A DNA stretch of 64,000 nucleotides from Panicum virgatum. Its lineage: Eukaryota > Streptophyta > Magnoliopsida > Poales > Poaceae. The position numbers and the translations under genes were made by a program. Where the stretch lies: contig NC_053144.1 of assembly GCF_016808335.1 (NCBI RefSeq), positions 70,603,400-70,667,399 of the forward strand, given 5' to 3'. Below, piece by piece: positions 1-10,326 of this stretch. Below the pieces are notes generated by a model. That model did no database searches. It was given only the letters and a program-made list of their open reading frames with translations, and was not told the DNA's origin. Each line of letters starts with the position of its first letter. The first letter of the stretch is position 1.

Positions 1-2004
1 CGCAAAAACTAGAGCTAAAACAAGTTCCAGGGACCTATTTGTAAGAAAACTGAAGTTCCAGGTGGTTTCTGGGCAAAACTGAGGACTAAAACATAATTAA
101 CCGTTAAATCTAAGGGCTAACAAGCAAAACCGAAGTCTCTGGACTGCGGGCGCTAAAACCAGGAAGGTCAGGGGGGTTTTGGTAACAACCGGGGCCTAAC
201 TGTAATTATTTTTGAATGGCTGTGGACCGCGGGTTGATAAAAGAAAACCTCAGGGTCTCTTTAACAAAAGTGCCAGGGCGAACCGTTATGTTTGATTCAG
301 GACGCTTGGATCTGGATCTAACGGTTCAAGGCGGCTTGATCTTAGATCTAATCTAGGCCGTTGTTTACAGATCTGGCGGTCCAGGGCAAAGGGGAGCGCG
401 GGCGGCGGCGGGACTCGCCGGACTTGAGTCCCCGCGGTGGCGCTTCGCCGGGAGCTCGTCGGAGAGGGCGGCCTGGGCGCTACAGGCGGTATTTTGGGCT
501 GCGGTTTGGCCGTGGAGCTTGTGCGCGGCGCGGCTAAACCACCTAGGCACTCAGAACGGCCGATTAGGGGCTGGGCGTGGCTCGCCACGGCGAGGGGCGG
601 CGCTGCAGCGAAGGTGCTCGCCGGAGCGAGTGTTCTGGGCGATGCCAAGGGCTACGGGCTAAGAGATCTAACGCAAATGAAACAAGAAGTCGGGCAGAGG
701 CTCACCAAGGGGTTGGATCGAAGAACGAGTCCGGCGCAGGGGGTCGACGGCGATGTCCGGCGGCGGAGTCCGGCACAGTGGTCGTGGAAGAGTCGTTGCA
801 GGGGTGCTCCGGCTTCCAACTCCCTCGAGCGGGTGCGCGGGTCTGCTGTGGTCCCGGAGAGGCGGACAGGGAGGCCAAGGAACCCACAACAGTGCGGAAT
901 TGCGGTGAGAAATTTACTCACCGGCGACGGGTCTTTGGCGGAATTCGGGAAGAAGGCGCGGTGCAGGGGCCGAAGAAGTGGCCGGCGTGAAACCTGAACC
1001 CGAGACGATCAACCTCGGCGACTTGCGGCGATGGAAGTGCGGTGGAGCAGACGGGTCGTGGCGGCGTAGGACTCTGCTCCGCACTGAGCTTGGAGGGCGG
1101 CGCGGCTAGGATTTTGGGGTGGCGGCGCTAGCGGGATAGGAGGAGGAGCAGGGGTCCGCGGGGGGGGGGGGGGCATTTAAGGACGGGCGGTGATCCTAGG
1201 CAGGCGTGCCCAAGGAAGGTCGCGCGCGGGGATCACGGGGAATTGGCGATGGCAGTGGCAACGGCGCGGTTGTGGTGGAGAAGACGGGGCCGACAAGCGG
1301 GCCCCGCTGGTCAGCGGCGCAGGGAGCGGTTCACGGGGAGGGAAGGGCGACGCGGTTGAGCGCGAGCGTGCTGGGCGCTGGCAGGTGGGCCTTGGCGGTC
1401 AGTGGCACCGGGCCGCGGACAAGCAAGCGTGCTGCGGGCTGGCTTGCGCCGCCAGGTGGGGTCGGCATGGCAGCGACTCTGCGGACGGGTCGTGCGGAGG
1501 AGGGGAGAAGCGGGCCTGGGCGCTGGTCGCTGGGTCGTGCGGGGCGAGCGCGGGGTGAGGGAGGAACGGGCCCAGGAGAGAGGGAGCTCGGGAGCAGGCC
1601 CGGCTGGGCCGCGTGCGGGGGAGGAGAGTCGGGCCGCTCGCGAGTGGGCTCGGGGAGGGAAAGGAGCTGGGCCAGGAAGGGAGAGGGTGGGCCGGCCAAC
1701 GGGCTTTGGGTTGGGTTTGGGTTCCTTCTTTCCTATTTCTATTTCTTCTCATTTTTCTTTTTCCATTCTAACTCAAACTCAAGTCTAATGAGTTCAAATA
1801 AATTTGAATTCAACCCTAACCAAACAGAAGAAAGAGATGCTCCAGCATGAATGCACAACCAAAATTGAACTTATGATAAAATTTTAATTACTTAAAGAAC
1901 AAAATTTTAGATTAAATGCAAGTCTAACACAATAAACCTTAGAAAATTAAATAAAGCCAATTAAATTTATTATTAAATGCTGGAATTTAAATTAGGGTGT
2001 TACA
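1..2004 (-). mobile_element. Partial LTR of a Ty3/Gypsy-type retrotransposon
   Basis: The stretch ends in a GTGTTACA motif at 2004, the same terminus as the long LTRs at 6590 and 13710. Read on the minus strand it begins TGTAACACCC, a start common in grass Gypsy LTRs. It is AT-rich near this end and very GC-rich from about 370 to 1700. The other end lies outside the window, so family and TSD cannot be checked. Overlapping GC-rich open frames on both strands lack codon structure or recognisable domains, so I do not treat them as genes. Confidence 0.6.
1160..1173 (+). repeat. Poly-G run in the LTR
   Basis: Fourteen consecutive G inside the GC-rich part of the partial LTR. The length may be unreliable in assembly. 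Confidence 0.9.
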
Positions 2005-2330
2005 TTTAGTTTCTCTTTGTAAATTTTTTAAAATAGAATCTTTTCACATTTAAAATACTAGATATAGACTAATGACAAAACTAATTACATAACTCGTCTG
2101 TAAACTATGAGACTAAAACTAATTAATCTATCATCAGCACATATTTATTGTAGCAATTTATTGTCTAATCACAGACTAATTAGGCTCAAAAGATTTAACT
2201 CGCAATTTACAGACAATCTATGAAAATTGATTTTTTTGTCTATATTTAATACGTCATGTATATGTTCAAATATTAATGTGATTGATGTGTAAAATTTTTG
2301 ACGGCTAACTAAATAACATAAATAACAGCT
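2005..2330. mobile_element. Tourist-like MITE remnant
   Basis: The interior carries the palindromic arms seen in the other Tourist-like copies of this window: runs resembling GAGACTAAAACTAATTAAT and CTAATTAGGCTCAAAAG around a TGTAGCAATT centre, then TTTGTCTATATTTAATAC near the right end. The left end abuts the LTR end at 2004, so the Gypsy element probably inserted into or beside it. Termini are degenerate and no TSD could be fixed. Confidence 0.5.
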
Positions 2331-2344
2331 AGTCTTAATTAATA

Positions 2345-2363
2345 GGGGGGGGGGGGGGGGGGG
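2345..2363 (+). repeat. Poly-G run (19 G)
   Basis: An uninterrupted run of 19 G at the edge of the MITE remnant. The rest of 2330-2671 shows no gene or domain. Confidence 0.9.
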
Positions 2364-2671
2364 CGGGATGCGCGAAATACATACTAGTATCTTATGCCGC
2401 ACGCAAGCACGCGAGAAAAGAACGAGGCCGGCTCCCATCTCCCCTAGAGACTGCCGGGGCATGCACAAAGGGGAAACCGCCGTTGGCGCCTGTAGCGAAG
2501 CTTCTTCTTCGTCGTTCCATCCCATACCTCGGTCGGGTTGGCAGCCCCAAGAATAACTAAACCTTATTATATACTCCTCCAACGAAAAAAAGAGAAGAGG
2601 AGTACTTTGGAAGGGTAGTATGGCATGCATAGGATGGATACGATGTTGTAAATAAATAATACTGTAAAGTA

Positions 2672-2880
2672 CTCCCGTCGTTCCAAAAAAACAAGTCACT
2701 CTGAGATTCAACTTTTGTCCAAAAAATAAATTATTCTACTCTATCTAGAAAATACATGTGCATGCAAGAATCAATTAATGTTAAATATAGATAATAAATA
2801 GGGACAAATATAGTTATTTTACCTTATTATTAATTTATCTTAGAATTTCTAAGATGACTTATTTTTTGGGACGAAGGGAG
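2672..2880. mobile_element. Stowaway MITE
   Basis: The terminal inverted repeats begin CTCCCGTCGTTCCAAAAAA on the left and match the reverse of TTTTTTGGGACGAAGGGAG on the right. A TA dinucleotide flanks each end (2670-2671 and 2881-2882). The 209 bp length, AT-rich interior and TA target are diagnostic of the Stowaway (Tc1/Mariner-derived) MITE group. Confidence 0.85.
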
Positions 2881-2882
2881 TA

Positions 2883-3202
2883 CTCCATTGCAGATTTGCA
2901 GTAGCAAACTATTAGCAGCCGGGGGCTTTGGAACAGGCATTCCCCTGCCTGCCACCTCAAAGCACATGCATGCTCGCTGTTTGATCCCAATAATATATGT
3001 TTATTTTTTAAAAAATATCCCAATGCATGGCCCCATCACCAAATAAACATGCTGTGGCCCCATCACCAAGCAGCAGCAGCAGCAAGCATGCATGGCGGAG
3101 GAGCCAGGACTGCCTTGTCCTGCTTTAATTTCCACCACCTCTTCTCTAATCTCTAATCTTTAAACACGAAAGCGTATCAGTCCTAGGCGATTCTCATCTT
3201 GC
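2883..3202. other. Spacer, nothing recognised
   Basis: AT-rich sequence with a short CAG-type repeat around 3070. I see no gene, RNA or clear repeat boundary until the Gypsy TSD at 3203. Confidence 0.5.
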
Positions 3203-3207
3203 CTTGT

Positions 3208-6200
3208 TGTAGCAGCACCGTCCAAATTAAACTGGCTTAAATGCACTAACCATCATCTTAATACTTAATCAAGTTACTGTGCACTTAAAACGGTGTAACC
3301 TGACAGGCTGTCGGGTAAAATCCCGATTAAACTACTGTACTCCAGGATCACAATTGCACTTAGACCCGTACGAAGACGAGCACAGGTGTTACCAGCAACA
3401 GAAATCTTCAAATTAATTTACAACACAGGTTTTACATAAAAGGTTTAAATACAAACAACAGAGTTCAAACGCACAGCGGAAGGTTAAAACTGAGTTCGAA
3501 ATACAATACGATAGCTACGACGACGATAAAAGGTGAGCTCCACATCCTGCCCACCGATGTGATGCCAACCTGCCCAATCTTCACGGGGAAGACGGGGCCC
3601 ACTCGACGGTCCAACCTGGAGGAAGCGGCTGTCCAATCCAGGACGCACAGATCTCCTCGAAGTCCGCCGGGACACAACCTGCTTAAAAGGGTACAACAAC
3701 AACCCTGAGTATACTAATACTCAGCAAGGCTTACCCGACCTTGGGTATACTTAGCCCATTACCTAGACATGCAAGGCTTTTTGGCTCTGGAGTTCTTTTG
3801 CTGAAAGGCTGCTAAAAGTGAATCCTTACTTTCAGTATTTTAGCTCCGTTTAGTATACCAAGTATTACTAAGTTCGCCTATTCATCTAAAACACACATGG
3901 TGGAACAGATTATCTTTTAGAACAACAGATACACATTCCATCGCTACCTTTCAAGACTTATTTCACTTCTTACTACGATGTGACAAAGAGATCAAGGCTC
4001 TCATAACCGCGAGTCACGGCGAATCGATCCGATTTAACCTTGCAAGGTGGACCTAACTCACACGACACATGTAAGCCCCGTCGGGCCTCGCGCGTCAACT
4101 GTTTCCACATTACCACGGCATCTGAACTACGCCTGCTAAAACCCAGGTGATGGGCCCCTCGCAGTGAACTCCCGGAGAACCCGGAGGCGGCATCCTATCC
4201 AACACCCACCAACTCCCACGCCCAGCGTAGCATGGCGGAATTCAAATCACCGCTGTAAGGTGGTACACAGCTTACCGGTTTCGACTACCTCCTACTTCCG
4301 GTATGTGGTTAGTACTGTTCAATCCTCGATCAGCACTGCCAACAACGGAACGGTCCTCAATCGACACAGGCGGAGCTAACTTTCCATCCATTCCATACCA
4401 AAACCAACTCATTTCCGCCCGGTCTCCATTTCTCTTTACTCAACAATTCATTTCAAGCCAAAGCTAAGGGATCAAGATCCTAAACTCGCGAGTGACAGCA
4501 ATCACTCGACTTCTACCGAAATCCTATTTAGCAAAGCATTTCTATCGACACCTGCATACTAGTATAGGCCCACGGTACCTAGGGAAAACATGCATAATAT
4601 GGTTCCATTCAACTCCTAGAACATAAATGCACAATACTTAAATAAACAATGAATACTTTAAATTATGGTTATGCTCCGGGGCTTGCCTTGCAGGTCAGCG
4701 GGGTTAACTAGGTCTGCTGGAGCGTGCTCAACGGCGACCTGCTGCTGCTCCTCTGCTCGTGGCTCCTGGACCGGCTCAACGATCAGCTCGTGGACAGCTT
4801 CGTTCGTGGCGTCTACACGAATAAAATATGGCATGCAACAATTAGGATACGGTGCAACGCATGTGTGCTTACGATTGAATGCAATTCAAAAATGACAAAG
4901 CAAAGCGGTTCAGAAAATCAATTCGTTTTAGCCTGAAGTGTTTCCAACGAAAACAACTACTAAAACGACCTAAGTTAGCATGGATTAACAGGAGTTTGCT
5001 TTGCATGCACGAAACAAAATAACTAACCCTAGCAAGCCAGCGAAGTATAAATAAATCTACCCAAAAGCGCATAGCAACAGGCCACGAAACTTTTACAGTG
5101 GATTACACATGAAAAGAGTAAGCCACTACGAATTTTTCATAATTTTTAGAGTAACAGAAAAAGTGGTACAAAATAAACCACCTTAAACGCAAACTGAATT
5201 TTTCAGCAGAGCAAAAGTGGTATTTCACATGCACAAGTATTTTTCCTCAGAAGCTTGTGATTTTAGAAACCTAACAAAATTTATTTGGCATTTTTCGCAT
5301 TTTTCTGTGATTTTATACACAATTATGAACTTTCAGCCGAATTTAGAATAAAAACATAAATTGGAAAACATAAAAGAGGGGGGGGGCTGACAGCCGGGCC
5401 CCACTTGCCAGGGAGCCCAGCCCGCCCCCTCCTCTGCTTTGCGCCGCACGCCATAGGGCGCGGCCGGCAGGCCGCGGCGGCACTTCCCTCCGGCGGGGCC
5501 GGCCGGCGGCTAGCGGCGGGGCCCTACGACCGGGACGGGCAGGCGGCCCCCGGGGCGCACGGCGGGGCCCCCGCGCACGCACAGGACGGCCCCGCGACCG
5601 CGCGGCGGCGACCCAGGCTGGGGGCGGCGGCGGCTAGCGGCGGCGCCGAGCCGTTCCGGCTCCGGCGGCGCAAGGCTGCCGCGGCAAGGGGCGGCGCGAG
5701 CTACGGGGAGGCCGAGCGGCCCTAGGGCGCGCGGAGGTGGCGCCCAGGGAGGAGCAGAGAGCTCCGGCGGCGTGCACAGTGAGGGTGGCGGCGCGTTCGC
5801 GGCGGCGCGGCGGCGCTTCGACGGCGGCGGCCGCGGATTAGGCCGGGGAAAGGGTCAGGAAGGGAGAGGAGATCGCGGTGGAGCTCACCAGGGGCTCGAT
5901 TTGGGCGGAGAAGACCTCGGAGAGGGAGCTCGACGGCGCGGGGTGGAGTTCGGGGCGACAGCAATGGCGGACGAAGTTCTGCAGCTCGATTTCGGCCGGG
6001 GAACGACTCGAGCAGGCACGGGATGGAACGGAGTGAGGTCGGGGCGAGGTTGCGCAGCTCGGGGTGCGACGAATCGAGGCGGGGCGGCGAGCCGTGGCCG
6101 GCGCGACGAACGGCGGCGACTCGAGCTCGTGCTCTGCGCAACAGCTCGGGAAAGGGATAGGGATGGACTGAACGGAAGCTTCCAGGCCAGTGCTAGGTGA

Positions 6201-6590
6201 AGAGCGGCGTCGGGGCGCGATTGCCGACGCGTGGCGTCGCTCGCCGGCGACCAGACGCCGGTATGGCGTCGGGGCGGCACAGTGCCGAGCACAGGAGATG
6301 CACTGTTTCTTCGTTAAATGATTTTTGCTCGAGTTCGACTAGTTGAAACTCCAAATTTCATATGGGAACATGAAATTTGGCCAAAATAAAAGTTGTAGAG
6401 AAAAAGAAGATCTACAACTTTCATTTCGGGCGAAAGTTGATTTGAGGCTCGGATCAAGGACAAAAACGAGATCGAAAACAGCTAAGTAGATGTTTACTGC
6501 GCGAACGCGATTAGCGTTAACGACGAATTTGAGTCCACGATTAGCGAGTTAACTCATGATTAGCGAGACGATTAACACAGGGGTGTTACA
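3208..6590 (-). repeat. 3' LTR of the Gypsy element
   Basis: 3383 bp, starting TGTAGCAGC and ending GTGTTACA on the plus strand. Differences noted against the other copy are T/C near 3231, A/C near 4597 and one missing A near 5469. The AT-rich left part and GC-rich segment (5340-6300) are identical in both copies. GC-rich open frames inside are mirrored in the other LTR and are not credible genes. Confidence 0.95.
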
Positions 6591-6592
6591 GC

Positions 6593-6604
6593 CTTCCCCC
6601 CTTA
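6593..6604 (-). other. Polypurine tract of the Gypsy element
   Basis: On the minus strand a TAAGGGGGGAAG purine run lies directly before the 3' LTR. This is the expected site for second-strand priming. Confidence 0.8.
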
Positions 6605-6624
6605 AAGGAATCTCGTCCCGAGAT

Positions 6625-7890
6625 TCAGGCACAAAGGAATAAAGACAGGCAGAAGGGGTTCGAAGTTGTAGTACCTGGATGAGTGTTCAAAAATTCCGGA
6701 TACTTGGATTTCAGAAATTCCTCCTTTTCCCAAGTCGCTTCATCTTCGGAGTGATTACTCCATTGAACTTTGTAGAATCGGTTGGTTGTGCGACGAGTAA
6801 CTCGATCCTTGCGATCGATAATCTTGATAGGATGCTCAGAATAGGTGAGATCAGACTCTAATTGAATCGAGTCACTTTCTACAGCTTCCGTCGGAATTCT
6901 AAGGCACAATCTGAGTTGTGACACATGGAAGATATTATGAACTGCAGAAAGATTTGCTGGAAGATCCAACCGATAAGCCACAGGACCGCATCGTTCCACA
7001 ATTGGATATGGACCGATGTAGCGGGGAGCTAGCTTTCCTTTTATTCCAAACCTTTGCACACCTTTCCAAGGTGATACTTTGAGATAGACGTGGTCACCGA
7101 CCTTAAAGACGAGTGGATCTCTTCTTTTATCTGCATAGCTCTTCTGTCGAGATTGCGCAATCTTTAAGTTGGCTTGGATAAGGCGAACTTGTTCTTCAGC
7201 CTCTTGAACCATGTCGGGCCCAAAGATTGTTCTTTCCCCGGTTTCAGACCAATTCAGAGGTGTACGGCATCGATGACCGTATAAGGCTTCAAATGGAGCC
7301 ATTTTGATGCTCTCTTGATAACTATTGTTATAAGAAAATTCAGCTAATGGCAAACATTGATCCCATTTCTGTGGATAGGTCAAGACGCAAGCACGGAGCA
7401 TATCTTCCAAAATTTGATTTATCCTCTCGGTTTGGCCGTCTGTTTGAGGGTGATATGCAGAGCTGCGAATAAGATGCGTTCCCAAGCAAGCATGTAATTG
7501 CTCCCAAAAACGAGCAACGAACTGAGTTCCACGATCGGAAATGATAGTCTTTGGCACACCATGTAAACATAGTATGCGATCCATGTACAATTCCGCATAT
7601 TGCTTAGTCAAGTACGTCGTCTTAACTGGGAGGAAATGTGCCGACTTGGTCAATCTATCCACTATAACCCAAATAGAGTCGTAACCCTTTTGAGTTCGAG
7701 GTAAGCCGACGATGAAATCCATACTTATATCTTCCCATTTCCATTCTGGAATACTCAAGGGCTGAAGAGTCCCAGCTGGTCTGAGATGACTGGCTTTAAC
7801 CCTTCGACAGATATCACACTCTGACACATACTTGGCTATTTCTCTTTTCATCCGAGTCCACCAAAATCGTTGCTTCAGGTCTTGGTACAT
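6625..7890 (-). pseudogene. Gypsy integrase with C-terminal chromodomain
   Basis: A 421-residue open frame. It begins inside the zinc-binding region (CDICRR supplies the Cys pair), followed by the DDE core: MDFIVGLP near residue 59, IISDRGTQFV near 115 and the TDGQTERINQ motif near 148. Near 270 comes the GPYPIVER module and near 345 a chromodomain-like segment (YSEHPIKIIDRK to FYKVQWSN to EATWE). Such chromodomains direct chromovirus integration to heterochromatin. The frame is cut off from the upstream RNase H frame by a one-base deletion near 7929-7931, so the polyprotein is broken here. The integrase frame itself has no stop. Confidence 0.9.
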
Positions 7891-7899
7891 CTTGTTGCT

Positions 7900-8533
7900 A
7901 CCCGGGTGAATTGATAATCGTGAAGTATGGCTTCATCAAGGATCTGTTTTCTAAGCTCAAAATTCTTAGGCACTACTAGTCGGTGCTTGAACCATAACAC
8001 ATTCTCATTATCCTGGTGGAAGCAATTCACTTTAGGGTCTCCTTCTGATAGTCTTCTCTGAATTTCCTTAACCCCCTTATCTTGCTTTTGTGCCACTATG
8101 ATGAGATCGCGAAGAGTAGGAGTAAGCTCTAGATGAGTCAATGTGCCATGTGGTACAATACTTAAATTCAGCTTTTCCATTTCAAAGCAAAGAGATTCGT
8201 TTAATGGTATAGCTGAGATGCAATGACAGTGAGCTTTGCGACTTAGCGCATCGGCAACTACATTCGCCTTGCCAGGATGATAATGCACTTCGAGTTCATA
8301 ATCTTTAATCAACTCAAGCCATCTTCTTTGACGCATGTTCAAATCAGCTTGAGTGAACAGATATTTGAGACTCTTGTGATCGGTATAGATGTTGCACAAT
8401 GAACCTAAAAGATAGTGTCGCCAGATCTTCAGTGAATGGACCACAGCTGCTAATTCAAGATCATGAGTGGGATAGTTTTCTTCATGACGCTTGAGTGATC
8501 GAGATGCATAAGCAATCACTCGGTTCTCCTGCA
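7900..8533 (-). pseudogene. RT C-terminus and RNase H fragment of Gypsy Pol
   Basis: The frame starts at [16 protein letters not shown], typical of the end of RT entering RNase H. It continues through ELAAVV, the [11 protein letters not shown] motif and [17 protein letters not shown], then the connection and start of the integrase zinc region. Everything upstream (Gag, protease, RT catalytic core) is absent. At the left end the frame shifts near 7929-7931 relative to the integrase frame. The right end is an abrupt join to an unrelated open frame near 8525-8535. Confidence 0.88.
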
Positions 8534-9273
8534 TCAGCCTCCATCTCTGCTGCTGCCTGCACCTGAGCCTGGGCGTCCTCAATCCACTCCTGGGCCTGCT
8601 GAAGCTGCCCCTCAAGGTGCTGCACCATCTGAGTCCTGTTCTCTAACTCCTCCTGCAACTCCTGAATCCTGATCTTCCTTGCTCTAGACTTGGCCTTCAG
8701 GGTCTTGATCTTATCCTGAGTACCGATCATGTGCTGCTCATGGAGGTGAGCCTCTCGAGCCTTGCTCCTGCATATCGCATTTTCCTCACGAAGCTGCTCA
8801 TACATGTTGCTCAAGGCTGAGGAGTAGCTGAACGAGAGTGCTGTCCTGACGCTGTAGTCGGGCATCATGATGTTCAGGTTGCGGTTAACCCGATCTGCAT
8901 AGGCCTGAGTGGTCTCATCCCTCAGAGGAAACACACTGTAAGGAGTATCTATCACCTCTGCATTATGCTTCTCTGAGAACTCCTCAATAGCCCTCCTAGC
9001 TGCAATCTCCCAGGAGTCTGCCAGCTTCCTACCATAGACAGTGAGCTGCCACGAGTCCCAATCCAAGCGAGCGGGGCACGCAGGGATCTTCACGATCATC
9101 TGACAGCGCTCGGTGCCCAGCAAGCTAGACTCGTGTCCGGAGTACTGTGGGGGCTCAGTGTAGTCAAACGCCCTGAGCATCTGCCACAGCAGACGAGGAA
9201 AGTGGCCGGTGTGGAGGGCACTGGAGTGCGCCCAACCCTCAGCGTCCACGATCACGTGCGTGAAGCTAGCCAT
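8482..9273 (-). CDS. Retroelement open frame of unknown function, coiled coil, C-terminus truncated
   Basis: From the ATG at 9273 the frame reads [14 protein letters not shown] and [20 protein letters not shown], then a globular region with [15 protein letters not shown]. After that comes a charged helix of about 90 residues ([17 protein letters not shown] to [15 protein letters not shown]) that looks like a coiled coil. I do not recognise a named domain. I have the impression that similar hypothetical proteins are common in large grass retroelements. About 247 residues are native; the last dozen (SDCLCIS onward) are read out of frame from the joined RNase H sequence. A splice-acceptor-like TTCTTACAG lies immediately before the ATG. 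The open frame continues upstream to 9468, but that part has no protein-like character. Confidence 0.6.
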   Translation of the reverse strand: MASFTHVIVDAEGWAHSSALHTGHFPRLLWQMLRAFDYTEPPQYSGHESSLLGTERCQMIVKIPACPARLDWDSWQLTVYGRKLADSWEIAARRAIEEFSEKHNAEVIDTPYSVFPLRDETTQAYADRVNRNLNIMMPDYSVRTALSFSYSSALSNMYEQLREENAICRSKAREAHLHEQHMIGTQDKIKTLKAKSRARKIRIQELQEELENRTQMVQHLEGQLQQAQEWIEDAQAQVQAAAEMEADAGEPSDCLCISITQAS

Positions 9274-10310
9274 CTGTAAGAATACATAGCGCGGACATAA
9301 GTGACAGTTTTCAAAAGAAACAGGTTTAAACTGGCAACACAACACAAATAAATTTTTAAGAACACATAGTAAAAACATGGTGATCCAAATAAATTTTTGT
9401 GAAGTGCTACCGAAGGTAACCAAAAATAAACAACAACTCAGGAATGCAAGATGCAGGATGCATGCCACGTTCTAGCATTTCTCACCCAAACAAGTACCAA
9501 AATATGGTATACGAGAACAATCGGTGGCACATTTACGTACTCTCCCTATATATAGACTAGTCGTTTCTACGATCAAGGATTTTATAACGCTCTTACGGAG
9601 TTAGTTTCCTGCAGAAGAACACAGAGACAGATATAATATCCATTTCTGGACCCTTCGTGCCAGCACACACGAACGGCCCCCATGTGTCCTACGCCACACG
9701 GGTAACGCATATGCAGTTTCCCACATATTCACACATACATTACCATCCACTATAGAGATGGCACCCAGACGTTCGACGCTGAATGGGCAGCGCTGCATAC
9801 GTCATAACAACGTATTCACTTCCCGTACACTCGCCTTACGGGACATCCAAGGGTAGACGTGTCCCAAGGGTCACGGTCATGGCCAACCGCATGACAGGTT
9901 TACATCTCGTAACATTGCCTTACGAAATGGCCGTGATCACAATCACACGGCGTGAAATCCGCACTCCATATCAGGCGGCAGATAGCGACAGGCTCGTTTG
10001 AATCGAGCCTTATCACCTCCTCGTATGCTCAACATACGGGACCCGCGCACGTATGAAACACGTGGGCTATTCTAAGGACTACCAGAATGCTTACCTTGCT
10101 TACCTCAGCGTAGGTGCGTCGTTACCGAAATAAGATTTAACAAAAAGGAAAAGCTGGAAGTGCTGGAATAAAATAGATACTTAGTTGCCACCTAACTTAT
10201 ATAAAACATAATTAGGGCATACGAACTATCTATTCTATTCCTTAGCGCATCTAGCGTCAACTTTTCGAAAACCTTAAATCGTTGCAAGGTAATCACCCCA
10301 GTGCAATTTA
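9274..10310 (-). other. Untranslated leader of the Gypsy element
   Basis: This lies between the primer-binding site and the first open frame. It has no long frame and no recognised domain. It probably holds leader and packaging sequence and perhaps an intron, given the acceptor-like site just before 9273. Confidence 0.6.
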
Positions 10311-10324
10311 GAGCTCTGATGCCA
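10311..10324 (-). other. Primer-binding site, initiator Met tRNA type
   Basis: On the minus strand TGGCATCAGAGCTC lies two bases after the 5' LTR. This resembles the usual TGGTATCAGAGC site complementary to the 3' end of initiator tRNA-Met, with one mismatch. Confidence 0.8.
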
Positions 10325-10326
10325 GC

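Noticed and set aside
286..1850. Several open frames of 60-214 codons on both strands in the GC-rich part of the first LTR
   Set aside because: They overlap each other in many frames, are Arg/Gly/Ala/Pro-rich, lack domains and lie in an LTR. GC-rich sequence gives long chance frames.
5343..6292. GC-rich open frames up to 142 codons in the Gypsy LTR
   Set aside because: The same frames recur in the second LTR and belong to a non-coding region; no known domain.
9274..9468. N-terminal extension of the coiled-coil frame to an upstream ATG
   Set aside because: The extra 65 residues are hydrophobic and Cys/Phe-rich without protein-like pattern, and a splice-acceptor-like site separates them from the conserved-looking start.
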